In this document: in pieces, positions 21,601 to 32,900 of the stretch
How the letters are laid out: each line of letters begins with the position of its first letter
How positions within the stretch are numbered: the first letter of the stretch is position 1
Assembly: GCA_005281725.1 (NCBI GenBank)
Contig: SSBO01000012.1
Coordinates: 18,022,561 to 18,086,560, forward strand
Source: Wuchereria bancrofti
Taxonomy: Eukaryota; Nematoda; Chromadorea; Rhabditida; Onchocercidae
Length of the DNA: 64,000 nt
Direction: 5' to 3'
Notes under the pieces: model-generated
The model's database searches: none
The model's input: only the letters and a program-made list of their open reading frames with translations
Told to the model about the DNA's origin: nothing
Program-made: the position numbers and the translations under genes

Positions 21601-23598
21601 GTCTAGAAAATGCATATGCTTTCAATAAAAACACGAAGTTTCTAAGTTAATGAAAAGTAAAACCAATGAATAAGTGGATTCAACAAGTCATATTCAGTTT
21701 CTGTATCAGGGAGTGAATATTTTGCATTAATAATACGAAGTTTCGCATTGTCTTCAAATGGATGTTTTCTGTAGCAAAGATAATATAGTACACATCCAAG
21801 AGCCTAATATACAGTTGATTAGAGCAAGAGACCTAAAATAAATACAATAAAGTAAAATTCAAATGTTAGAAACGAGTCTCACCTTTTCCGAATACTCTAT
21901 GAAATCACACATGACACTTGTTTAACAATCCCCTTTTTAAATGTTGGACAGTTAATCAAATCAGCAACTGCCTTCACTGACGAATCAAAGCTCTTAGAAT
22001 CAAATCAGACAATTTCATAAGTTCACTTACTCAAACATCCATCCTGGGCTGGCCCCACTGGGAAATTCGAATACAATGATTCTGGTGCTCTGTACATTGG
22101 AGTCGTGTGCCGAGCTAACTAAATATTCCGAAATTTGAAGAAAATTTAAAAGCTCTCTAGAATAAAAGCAATATGAACAGCTAAAAAACTGAAGAAAGCA
22201 CATAAGTATTATATAACCACATAAACTTATATAACCACATTACATAAAACCATATAAATAATTCAATAAAAAGTTGAAAATATAACCTCCTCTTCGAGCT
22301 TCGCTCGTTGTAAAGCACACCATGTTTCATCTGGTGTTACAACTTCTGTTGTTACACTTCCAAAGTCACATAATTTCACATAACCATATGCATCAATAAG
22401 CAAATTTTCAATCTGAACAGTTAATATTCCTTGTAACATATAGTATCCTGAACAAACACAGTTCTTGCAAATACAAACAATATTTTTTTCGAATAAAAAC
22501 AACAAACCTTCCTAACAATAAAACTCGGAAAATGATAAATATAATCCCTGTTGTATTCCTATCATTATTTATTTATTAAAAATTACTATCTATTACTATT
22601 TACTTATTATTTATCTATTGAAAACCACATCAAAACAAGAAATGTAAAACGACTCTTGAAATGCACTATAAGAGAAATGTCTGCAAAAAAAACTTTCATA
22701 TCTCTATGTGTTATGGATGGTTTTCTTGCATGCATTTTTTTTTTTTTTTGTTTAATAGCACTGCAAGCAACATAAAAAATCTTCATCACCTGCCCAATTG
22801 ACAGTGGACCTTTTTGGATGAGCTCGACCACGCTTCCTGAAATGATTGTTAGTTATTTCATTTGAATATGATATTAAGTTTGACTTAGATTGATATTCGG
22901 AAAATTGGAATCATTTAGAAAGCAAATATTTATGATCATAGGGCTGAAGAGTTGTGGAGATGCAGACTGTCTGTAGGAAAAGCGCAACATAAAACACTAA
23001 GCTTTGCAATTTTGGAAAATAAAAAACTAGGAAGTAACAAGTAAATGAAGATTACCTGGACAAAGTTCAGTCAAAAGAAGAAATTCGACTCGACCATGAC
23101 CGCTTTCCTGTGGACTTCGTTGAGCCGCCTGCACAAAATGCAAAATTGATTGAAAACCAGTTAGCTGAAATTAGAGATTGTGAGCAATATATATCAACTG
23201 ACTAAATGCGAGAATTCCATAAATTTACAACACTTCCTATACAATGTCTACTTGACGCTTACCTGTGTCGCCAATAGTCTTATCTTCCCGTTTAAATAAA
23301 AAAAGTCCTTAAGATATAATGTATAGAATGAAACAATATAATGTATAGAACGGTTTGACACTTTGCAAATAGTCCAAAGATAATTAACTTGAACTGGTAC
23401 TTTTTTTTAGGAAGATGCAATTTGTGGGATTTATCGTAATGCAATTTGAGGGATAGAGTCAGAAAAACATTACATCTCGCAAAAAATGGATTTCCTTTAA
23501 GATGGCTTTGGCAGCTTCACCATCTGCAGCTAGTAGTCGCTTCAAAGCGAACCAATTACCTTGTACATCTTGGGCCGAAAATACTAATGCATAATCAC
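18625..23598 (-). CDS. GAK/auxilin-type protein: NAK-family kinase plus tensin-like domain, incomplete at both ends
   Basis: Relatives regulate clathrin-coated vesicles: the kinase phosphorylates adaptor subunits and the auxilin part uncoats clathrin. Exons (minus strand): 23474-23598, 23056-23164, 22694-22836, 22287-22412, 22031-22118, 21664-21803, 21153-21279, 20212-20322, 19418-19538, 18946-19091 and 18625-18800. Kinase motifs in order: FALKRLLAADGEAAK (VAIK-type lysine), VEFLLLTELCPG, HARKPSITHRDMK (catalytic HRD), IENLLIDAYGYVKLCDFG (DFG), TTPMYRAPESLYSNFP, LGCVLYYLCYRKHPFED and LRIDPRERP. Then come IKEQSISWFKNIKD and the tensin/PTEN-like pieces FTIYNLSNR, LLNLCRNMVLFLK and VHC. The joins near 22031-21803 and 21664-21279 do not keep phase as drawn, so small exons are missed or the sequence is wrong. 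The first exon was not found. The C2, clathrin-binding and J domains are absent before the repeat at 18354. A possible further exon lies near 18500-18540. Confidence 0.85.
20901..20980. repeat. 80-bp direct repeat, first copy (intron of GAK-like gene)
   Basis: Matches 21311-21390 at about 75 of 80 positions (core AGGTGATATA to ATACGA). The two copies flank the kinase exon 21153-21279. Probably a local intronic duplication. Confidence 0.8.
21311..21390. repeat. 80-bp direct repeat, second copy
   Basis: Partner of 20901-20980, in the intron on the other side of exon 21153-21279. Confidence 0.8.
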
Positions 23599-25254
23599 CT
23601 AAAAGAAATATGAAATTTAAATGCATAAATAAGCCAGAGGTATTTTGTTTTAATAACCCACCGAACGGTTATCGACATTCCTAGTAAAGATAATATCATC
23701 CATGTGACAAGGTCAAACATTCAGTTTCTAATAAAAGGTCCAACCACGGACCCATCTCTAGCTCTCGAAAGATTATCGCTGGTTTTTTTCATGATTTTTA
23801 TTCGTATTTATAATTTCCGTTTATTTTGTAAATCTATATACAGAATTCCTTATTCTACTTCAGTTTTTCATTAACTTATGCTCCTAAGCATATGAAATGC
23901 TTTCGGTGACGAAAGAATTGCTGTTGTCCATTGCATCACTGTTTTTAAGCTTTTTAACTTGCTGGATTGTTTGAAGGACTTAAGCATTTCATACACAATA
24001 TGTGTCAGGCTGACACTAAAGTTTTCTAGAAAATTTGTCGGATATGTTTCCCTAAAAATATTATACATTGGATGCGAGAACATCTCATTTCCTTTAGATA
24101 ATAAATTAAGCAGTGACAAATAACTGAGAAACGCAAGACTGTTTCTGTTTGACATTTCACGAATAAGTGAAAACGAATCTTATCGTTATTCTTTGTTTGA
24201 ACGATTGAGAGTTTGACTGGCGGCACCTTTAACTTCAAATTTGCGTGTGGTATATAAAAAAAGCGATCACTAATTCCCCTTTGATTGTCCTTCTTTTTAT
24301 AATTTACGATTTAGAGTGTGGATTTCAAGTCCTTAATATTAAAATCATGAATCAAATCCTTAATCTTAAAATCGTAAGTTTTAAATCACAATTTACTGAA
24401 ACAGGTGTAATCACAACAGAAAAGTGTAATCGTAACGAAATAATCCTGGCAGTTTTATCCAATTTTTTGACGCTGCTGTCCCTCAACAACACCTTTCTGT
24501 CCATATTTCAGGTTGTCAAGTATTATCTTCTCTTTTCGATACGGCGCTTCATGAAGAGATGTCCAAGGCTTGATTTGATGTATCAACCAAACATGTGATC
24601 AAAATTCTCTATTATTCATGGTCGACGTCTAATAATGTCAAAAATATGGTACGACCATCACCACCCATATTCTCACAATGCATTTTTTCACTAAGTCAAA
24701 GCAAACTGAAGGGAACCATATGACTTCCCATTCTTATCTATTAGAATAATAATATTGTGAACGTTTTTTAAAATCACTCCATAGGATTTCACATTTTCGA
24801 CACAGATATGAACTTCGGAAATAAGATTCATTCGATTTTTTCCGTTAAATACACTTTGATTTACTTTGATGTGAATTCATTCTTTCCTGATTACCAGGAA
24901 TGATTGTCAGCATATGTAAAATTAGAACAGAAAACTCCTCCTGAACGGGAAAGTCAAAGAGAAATCAGATTTATAATAAAAATGAAGAAACGGCAGAATA
25001 AATGGTGCTTTTCTCGAGGATTCACTTAAATTTCTGAAGGAGCAGTTCGTACTTCCATTCCTACCTCTCTAACAAACTCGACAGAATAAAAAGCAACTTT
25101 AAAAAAATTAACAAGGGGATTTCATGTAATTCTAGCTGTAATTCTAAAGCATCATGTCTATCATACATAAAATGAGATTTAACAGCTTTCAAACCATACC
25201 AAAGTTCAGTAAATGACACATACAAAATACAAAAAATTATGCAATACTGCTTCA
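23599..25254. other. Spacer that should hold the 5' exons of the GAK-like gene; none identified
   Basis: The glycine-rich start of the kinase must lie upstream of 23598, but no exon could be assigned. A 94-codon minus-strand frame at 23871-24155 (starts MSNRNSLAFLSYLSLLNLLS) has fair protein character but no recognised homologue and no support from neighbouring splice sites. The rest is AT-rich without features. Confidence 0.4.
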
Positions 25255-27092
25255 TCAATTATCTCCATCACCTTCACTATCCTCCCCATCATCGAAACCC
25301 ATTTTACCAATATGTCTTTCTAGATCTTCGTAATCATTAATCCATCTGATGCTGTGTCTTCGTCTGAACTGCAACCAGAAGTATGCTGAAATGTTAAGAT
25401 GCCATACTGTTAAAATAATGTAAAAAATCCTCCCTATCAATTTAATACTGCGCAATTTTTAGAAGACTGCTTCAGAATACTACTTCAAATCTTCAAATAT
25501 CCCCTGCTTTACAAACGGCTTTAAACGTTACATAGTAGTAGCCAAACTAAAGATTAATAAAACAAGCTTAGGAAAGGGCTAAAATAATCATAAATTAAAG
25601 CAGACATAAAGTGTTCTTTGTCCCGGCCAACAAAATCACCTTTATTGAATCATTTTTATCACGCAAAATTCACTCTTGAAACTTGCCTCGGATTCATCAG
25701 GGTAATCGTTACGCCAGCTGTTCTCCTCATTCGAATCGTCATCCCCTGCACTGCTTTCTGTGTCTTCACCATCATATAGTAAATCATCAGCTTTTGCTAA
25801 GCGAACCTATAAGTTTTATAAAATTTTAAAAATTTTGAAAAAGTATTTCAAAATATTACATTTCGGATTCGGTAAGCCGTACACCTATCCGTCTTGGAGC
25901 TCCAATAATAATTAAAAATGAAAATAGTGTTACCTGAGTTTTAATATTTCAGCAATTTGAATCCATTCTACTATAATTACCACAACAGTTCATATATTTA
26001 AGTGTTGATTTCATTAAGAAAAACAGGAACATATAAATAACAAATGATTCTACAAAATAAAACAAAGAACACTGCATTACCATTCAATATCAAGGACTTG
26101 TATTAAATTTGTTCATGTCATGTATTTCAGGAACACTCATAAAAACTCTTCCATCTTTTTTTTACAGAACTAACTTCATCATCTTGACCGCTTAGCACTA
26201 GCAACGGCTCTCCATTTAACATTATTTGACTCGATTTGATAGGCGTTTCACCGATTATCTTGCTGCTAGGCGATGATTCTTGTACAAAATCTTTCATTAA
26301 TTCCAGATGGTTGCTAGATGAAACGTCACTCTGTCTTGTGTTTCGTCATCAGTGTTGGACGGTGGTGGTCTTACTGTGTTTACAATGTTTACAATGTTCT
26401 GATATGGATCCACATCGATTATGTTAAAACACTGCGAACCACCGAACTCCAGCTAAAACACATTATTCTAACATTAACAACTCTGACTAAATTTACAAAT
26501 CAATGAATATCAATGAATAAAAACGAGTGCCGATGGCTTATATTACAAACTAAATAAAAGAAGAAAGAGGTGGCAGACGTAAGGCATGATCCATGAAAAT
26601 CCGAATAATAGATTTCTATTTTCTAACCCGATTATTTCAGAATATCGCATTAATAGCATTCGAATCTAATCCAAATATATAAAGAAGAATGAATATTAGT
26701 AATATTAAAAATGAAGCATTAAACAAGTTACTTTTCCACAAATTAAAAAAGTAAAACAATCATTTTAACTGCTGATTCTTCAAAACAGTAATCTTTTGAT
26801 GGTTACGTTACAGCAACGTGTAGGCTTCTTTAAAAAAGATTCACCATGTTTATTCAAATATACATAAGCAGGCATGAATTCAAATAAAAACCTTTAAGTT
26901 AGTTGCTGAAGTTCGAAAACAAATGATTGGTTCTGTTCCAGCTGACATTTGTTTTGGGCGCTTTAATGAAATAACCAAAGCTTCATGTGGATACACAGTT
27001 CGTTTTCGACGTACACGAAATATAGTGGAGCAGAATAACGATGGTGAGGAAGATAATGGCGAATGAAATGATGTCAGATGGCTGACGAACAT
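25255..27092 (-). CDS. IWR1/SLC7A6OS family protein (RNA polymerase II nuclear import factor homologue)
   Basis: Yeast Iwr1 carries assembled RNA polymerase II into the nucleus, and SLC7A6OS is its animal relative. Exon 1 (26892-27092) contains FRVRRKRTVYPHEALVISLK, matching the human N-terminal VKRKR...EALVLACKR block. Further pieces are an exon starting at 26452 (FNIIDVDPY), a frame around 26140-26330 (DFVQESSPSSKIIGETPIKS) whose join is unresolved, an acidic exon ending near 25690 with the family signature SNEENSWRNDYPDESE, and a last exon ending at the TGA at 25255 (GFDDGEDSEGDGDN). The intron after DESE has a GC donor (GAG|GCAAGT) and a TTGCAG acceptor, the only choice that keeps phase. 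The start ATG follows a CATTAG acceptor by five bases and lies 67 bases after the upstream gene's stop, which suggests co-transcription. Confidence 0.75.
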
Positions 27093-27159
27093 CACTTCTA
27101 ATGAGTAAGAATTTAGACTTTAAAACAAAAAATACTGAACCGAATACTCATAATGTTAA

Positions 27160-27695
27160 TTATTCGTTAGCTTCTCGGCTCTCCTTAATAGCTTCCTGAA
27201 AAAAAAAACAATATTAAGTAAACTAATAAATCGATAAATTATATACGATAAAAGTCATAAATCACTTCCACTTCTTTCATCAAATCAGAAAATACTTCAA
27301 CCACAGCCTTTAAAATTCGGTGTTGCCTCTAAAATATGCGGTTATCAACCAGAGATATCTAAAAGTTATATAATTTGACAATGCCCGAAAGACGGATTGA
27401 AATTTCAGTAAATATATAGCAAAAATCCAATTACTCTGAATCGTTCTTCAAATAATAATAGTTCAGCCATAAGATCAGTGATGGCACTAGTAAGAGTTCC
27501 GCTGTATCCGACGTTGTTTGCACTCTAAAGATAAATTTGTGCTCCAACGGATGTGGACACTTATAACCAGCAAATAACACTTGAGGATCTTTCAACAATT
27601 GACTACGAAACGTACCGAAATAACTTGTATAAAAAACTTTCGCAGCAAATCTAGAAAAAGTTCGGAAAGAAAACTAACTGTTTCTGCTTATCCAT
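27160..27695 (-). CDS. Small 65-residue helical protein, family not recognised
   Basis: Four exons (27679-27695, 27435-27522, 27272-27328 and 27160-27195) total exactly 198 bases in consistent phase with good GT-AG sites. The protein starts [14 protein letters not shown]. The middle ([20 protein letters not shown], then [16 protein letters not shown]) should form two amphipathic helices, and the tail ([11 protein letters not shown]) is charged. This looks like a subunit of a coiled-coil complex, but I cannot name one. It is the first gene of a probable two-gene operon with the IWR1 homologue, whose start lies 67 bases downstream on the same strand. The phase-perfect exon chain makes a real gene likely despite the size. 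Confidence 0.65.
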
Positions 27696-29911
27696 AATAA
27701 CACAACTAGCTTATTACAGTCTTTTCTCGTTACTCGACTTAATTGCATATGTGAATTTTGTCAATCAAAACAATTTAGTTCTAGTCTACTAAAATTTGAA
27801 ATGCTGAGCTACACGACTGGAAGAATCTGTCACTTAAACTGTATTGCCAAATTTTGAGAGCTAAACTAAATTTTGAAGCTCAATTTTGGTAATTTATTTC
27901 ATAAATTTGAATCTCAATCCTACAGACTCGTTCTTAATTCAATTTTTAGTTGCAGAAAATTATCGAAGAGAAACGAACTGTTTGAGATTTCCGATCGTGT
28001 GATCTTCTTTGCTCACTTTAAATATAGCAGCGTTAGGTACTTTAGTGTCTTTCTCGATAGCTATCTTCTTCTCACCATCAAATACCAGGAACGACTCGAA
28101 CGGTGCTGGAGCGTTCATAAACTAATCTGAACTGCAGTGAAATTTAATGCAAATTCAGAAATAACAAATATTTTATACAACTTCTGAGACTGCTAACCAA
28201 AGAATACCACTACTGGCAATGAGTGCATGAAATGGAAATAACAAGAAGATGGGCCTACCCATACCATGGGCCAGAACTCTCAGATGTACCCAAAGATTTT
28301 GCAAATGAAAGCAATGAACAAAAGAAGCAAACTATTTTACCCTTGGTCCATCAATTCAGACCGGTGCTTTATGTCACGAGTGCTTACCCACGAGGCAAAT
28401 GCATATCCCAGGGGTCAAAGGTATGCACTGGTACCTTGAATTAAAGTGATGTTTCTTCCGGTTAAAGTAATCTGTTTGGTTAACTTGATCTATAAAATGA
28501 CGTGAGATATATGGGAAGCTCTGTACTTATCCCTCTAAGAAATAAAACTACAAGTGTTCACGTGATGCAACACATCTCATTGGCTGTCCGTATAATGAAA
28601 TATATCTTGTTAGCCTGTCACGTCTTAACTTACGTGCAATAAAGTGATTGTTGTAATCAATAATTATCTTTTTGGAAAAGATGAAAGGAAAATAAATAAA
28701 AGCAGATGCAACCGGAAACTTTTATTCTTCTTTTCTTTCTCACGGAACAACTCTCAGGATGCAGTTAATACTTATCATCAATCTACTCTTAATTTACAGC
28801 AACATTTCAAATATTGTACCATTTAAGAACTTTAACAAATCAACAAATTGTCCATTTCCAAACATTTTAGCATTTATTATACATTGATAGCCGCTTCCAA
28901 GAAAGAATGACAAAACTTGCTAATGTGATCAATAATTTTTGATAAAACATTCCTTTTTTCTTCATGAGTGTTTTATTTCCTAGGCTTGAAGGTTGACTGT
29001 TGGACAAATAGTCGAGATGAGGCCTGGACTAACAACAGAACCAATAAAAAGAAAGACTGGATAGGGCGGTGCACATTGTCGATATCTTTGGATACGGTAG
29101 AGGAGCTTACTGAGGATAAATTTAGAGGAAAGCAGAAATTAGCTTGATATGTTTCCTAGCATGATACTCGATGCTTGTGCATTAACATTAATCTAATTTG
29201 TCATCATCAACATCGTAAGCGCCGTTATCATTATCATTATCATCACCAGAAATGCCCATAACAACAGAAAATCACCACTTCTTGAATATGCAAAGGTTAC
29301 TTTCTAAGATTAAACCTTAAGTTGGTAATCATTCAAAAGAGAATTAGGATTTTAATTTCAGTTCTAATTGAATAATTTAATTTTCCAGATTTTGTATACG
29401 AAAACATATTAAGTATGTAAAAAACAACGTTAAAGGTATCTTCATATGTAATTTTAATGCTTTTATCACAAATTATTCACAAGTTAATCAAGCACATAAA
29501 TAGCAAATTATCAGTTTTTCAGATCCTAAACTTCGTGTAAACCATAATTTAATGCTAAACCAAAGTCAATAATTTAGCTTTATTAAATATTGGGAATAGG
29601 CAATGGATCATCAATAGTTTTATTTGAAACTTTATCAAGATGATTATTTTCATTTTGCAGCATAGTAGACTTAGGCGGCGAATCATCAACAGCTTCACCC
29701 AAAGTTGAAGCATTCAATCCGTCAAATAACGGTAAATCATTTATTCATATTATTTCTAAGAGTTCACAAAGACTGCTGAATTTCTTCGAAATCCATTTGT
29801 CGGGGGCTCATTAATAACTTCTTTTTTGAAATTCCTAAATGGCACAGCCATTTTTTGCAAATCATTCAAATAAAACTAAGCTCGACGAATGGTAACAGCA
29901 ATTATTTACAG
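27696..29911. other. Intergenic region between the operon-like pair and the LIM-homeodomain gene
   Basis: No convincing gene. Minus-strand frames at 29583-29745 and 29756-29851 have protein-like composition but no splice sites that would join them, because an in-frame TGA blocks the link. A short ATC/ATT microsatellite lies near 29225-29250. The plus-strand frame at 28223-28444 has no recognised homologue. The first gene on each side probably has its promoter here. Confidence 0.5.
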
Positions 29912-29925
29912 AGAATTGTGATGAG

Positions 29926-32900
29926 ATGACAGTACCACGTATACTTTCTGGTGGGATTCTTTGTAACGGTTGTGGTTTCGAGATTAAGGAGAAGTATATG
30001 GTAAAGGTTAGTCGTAGAAGTTAGATTCTATCATTTCAATTAGACATATATTTTCAAGCGACTTGATTCATTTGTATATTTTCTGGTTCTCATAATAGCA
30101 GCCTTCAGGTAGATAACAATTGCTGGCATGAGAACTGTTTGATCTGCCGTACCTGCCGGATTCCACTTAGCGGTTCAACATGCTATTCACGTAGCGGGCA
30201 ATTATATTGTAAAGAGGATTACAAAGTGTAAGTGCACTGAATTTAAAATGTATTGATTAAAATTAATTGAAATGTTATCGTAATCAGTTTGTTTATTTAT
30301 CATAATTTATTTATATATCAAGGCATAATACAATAGTGAAGACTCGAACTTACTTTTCAACAAAAAAACTTTTTTTCATATAAATAAATTTTAGACCTTT
30401 CTTTCAAAGACAATAGTTCAAGATTATATTGTAATTAGTAGAATAAATAACCTGATCATATATGAGAACTATTTTTCTAATTTCATTTAAAACTAGGGAG
30501 AATATTTTGATAATACTTGACTAGTATTTTTATTATTCTATGAAAAATAATTTAGTAATTCCGTTGCATTCCGGTCATTCATATTTGTAGTTTTTCTGCG
30601 ACCAGTACTTCTTTTATGAAGAATATTTGTTTCAAAAAGAGAAAAAATTGACTGCAGTAATTTTTAAAGTTCATTCTAAAATCAGATGAATCTTTTATCA
30701 ACGCGACATCGCAGAGAGAGAGATGTTCACATATATTATGTAATGCGACTAGAGCTCCTCCTTACAGTCTTTCAAACAATAAGCGTACTATGCAAATTTT
30801 ATCATTATTGATCTTATCCTTGTGTAAACTACTAAGTTGAAAATCTTGTGTTATTATAATTTGAAGAGGAAGTTAACAGTTTTGATCGATCATTTTAAAT
30901 TATTAAAAGCTGTGGTGAAAGAGAAAGACATAAGTCTGTTTAGTATTGCATGATGAACGACCCTCAAGTAAATCGCCACTTAAATTCAATTTATCTTATA
31001 ACTTCAGGAGAATTCTTCATGTTCTCTAGTAAAGATTAGTTCTTAAATTTTTGACCGAAACAGAAGGCCTCAAATCTTGTCTGCATTAAGTCATATGTAC
31101 AATAAAGAATTTCTGGAGGATATTTTCGACATTGGAGTTGTTATCAATGATTTGATTTGAAATAGAGAATAAGGAAGGTAGATGGGCAGGATATCAGGAA
31201 AAAGAAGCGGAAGAACACTGGAAGCAGGATAGAGAGAATCTATTAATATTGCTGCAATTTTTTCGGAGAGGGTGACTTCCTGGACCATCACTGCAGCTGC
31301 TCGTTTGCGGTAAACGACATATTGTTGCAGCTGCAAAATTGTCACTTTGACAAACATAATGTGACAAAGAGCTTCTCCGTTACTATTGTATTTACTTAAG
31401 AAAGCTGAAGAGCTTCACTGATCACAAGGGAATCAAAAGAATCGCCTTTCGCAACTTTATCATAAAAGATTCATCTTAATTTGAAAAAGTTATTTCTTCC
31501 TGAAATTTCATTAATTAGCTGTAATAAGATCATTAACCTCTCGATTTGGAAAATCGAATTTTATTTTGTTACTTTCATTCCCAATATTTAAACATTTCTA
31601 TGTTCTCAAAGAAGAAGTAAGCTTTATGAGCCAGGTTCTCTTCTCCTATGCAGTCTATCAGTTTTCTTTCTCGTCAAGTTCATTTGCTGCTCTTGAATAA
31701 ATACCTTAAGGAATTAAAGTTAAAACTGTAATTTTGGGTTTAGTTAGACTGTTTATTATACGGGGTGAACTCAAGTTAAATTTTAGGAAGAACTCTCTTT
31801 AGTTCAAGAAAAGTGATTTCCAAGTAAGTCTTGAAATTTGTATTATCAACGTGTATGTGACCTTATCCGTCCACGCTTCACTTCATATTTTACTACATTC
31901 AATTTTAAATATTAACAGTTACATAAGTAATGTTCAGTGAAAGGGTATCAAATTTTTTCCAACTCATCTCTCTTGCATATTTAGCGCTGAGGAGAAGCAT
32001 TAAGAGTCGGAAATGGAAAAGGATAAATCGCTTTAATTAATGTAAACCAAGAACGAACGAATATTTAAGGCATGGTATTTATTTCCCTGGAACGCAGAAT
32101 ATCTTGGCCATTGTTTCCTTTCTCCGTCCTTACTGCTAGAGATTCCCACACACTATTTTTTACGTGGACGCATCCTTTTGAAGTAGTTAGAGTATGCTAG
32201 ACCTCAGGCAATCAAATCAGTTAGCAAAATGTATTTGACTTATTGTACTGAAGGATTTCATATTTCATTTGTCAATTCAAAAATATTCTTACATTTGAAA
32301 GCACTTAAATCGATAAATTTAAATTCTCTTACGTAACCAAAAACTTCCCAAAGAAGTATTAATGAACAACGAAATTGACGGGTAGGGTTTCTGTTTCTGC
32401 CCATCTCAAAATCCCTCATTTTTTCGGAAGCAATTCCAATAAGAATTCATAACCAAATTGTTTTTCTGTCTATGAAGTATGTAGAGAAGAGGAAAAGAGT
32501 GGTAAAGGTACGAACACGCAATAATGAAGTATATGCTATTGCTTACGGTATTTGCATTAGTTATCTGAATATTGTCTTCCCTCTTCAGATCTGATCCGTT
32601 ACCTTCTACTGCAACCCTTCCGTTTGTCGTCTATTTGTATATATCATCTTTAGCACTTCTCCTTTCCTTGAGGCGATCTTCTCCGATGAGCTCTATTTGT
32701 TTAGCACCGATTAAGCCTATTCCTTTCCTCATGACATTTTATACTAATTTTATCCCAGCCATTATCTACAAAAAGACATTTGAAGGAAACGGCAATCATT
32801 TCATTGCACTTCAATGTTCCTTCATTCCTTCCACAGCGCATCCAATATTTCTTCTAACATCAATTTCCATTGGAAATGAAACAAATAAGGTACTATCGCA

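Noticed and set aside
25061..25258. Minus-strand frame with a signal-peptide-like start
   Set aside because: It overlaps the stop codon of the IWR1 homologue and runs into its 3' UTR. There is no acceptor and no homology.
28223..28444. Plus-strand 73-codon frame
   Set aside because: No domain, no splice support, and no related copy elsewhere in the window.
29583..29851. Minus-strand peptides beginning MAVPFRNFKKEV and PLFDGLNAST
   Set aside because: Composition looks coding, but an in-frame TGA and the lack of an acceptor prevent joining them, and no family was recognised.
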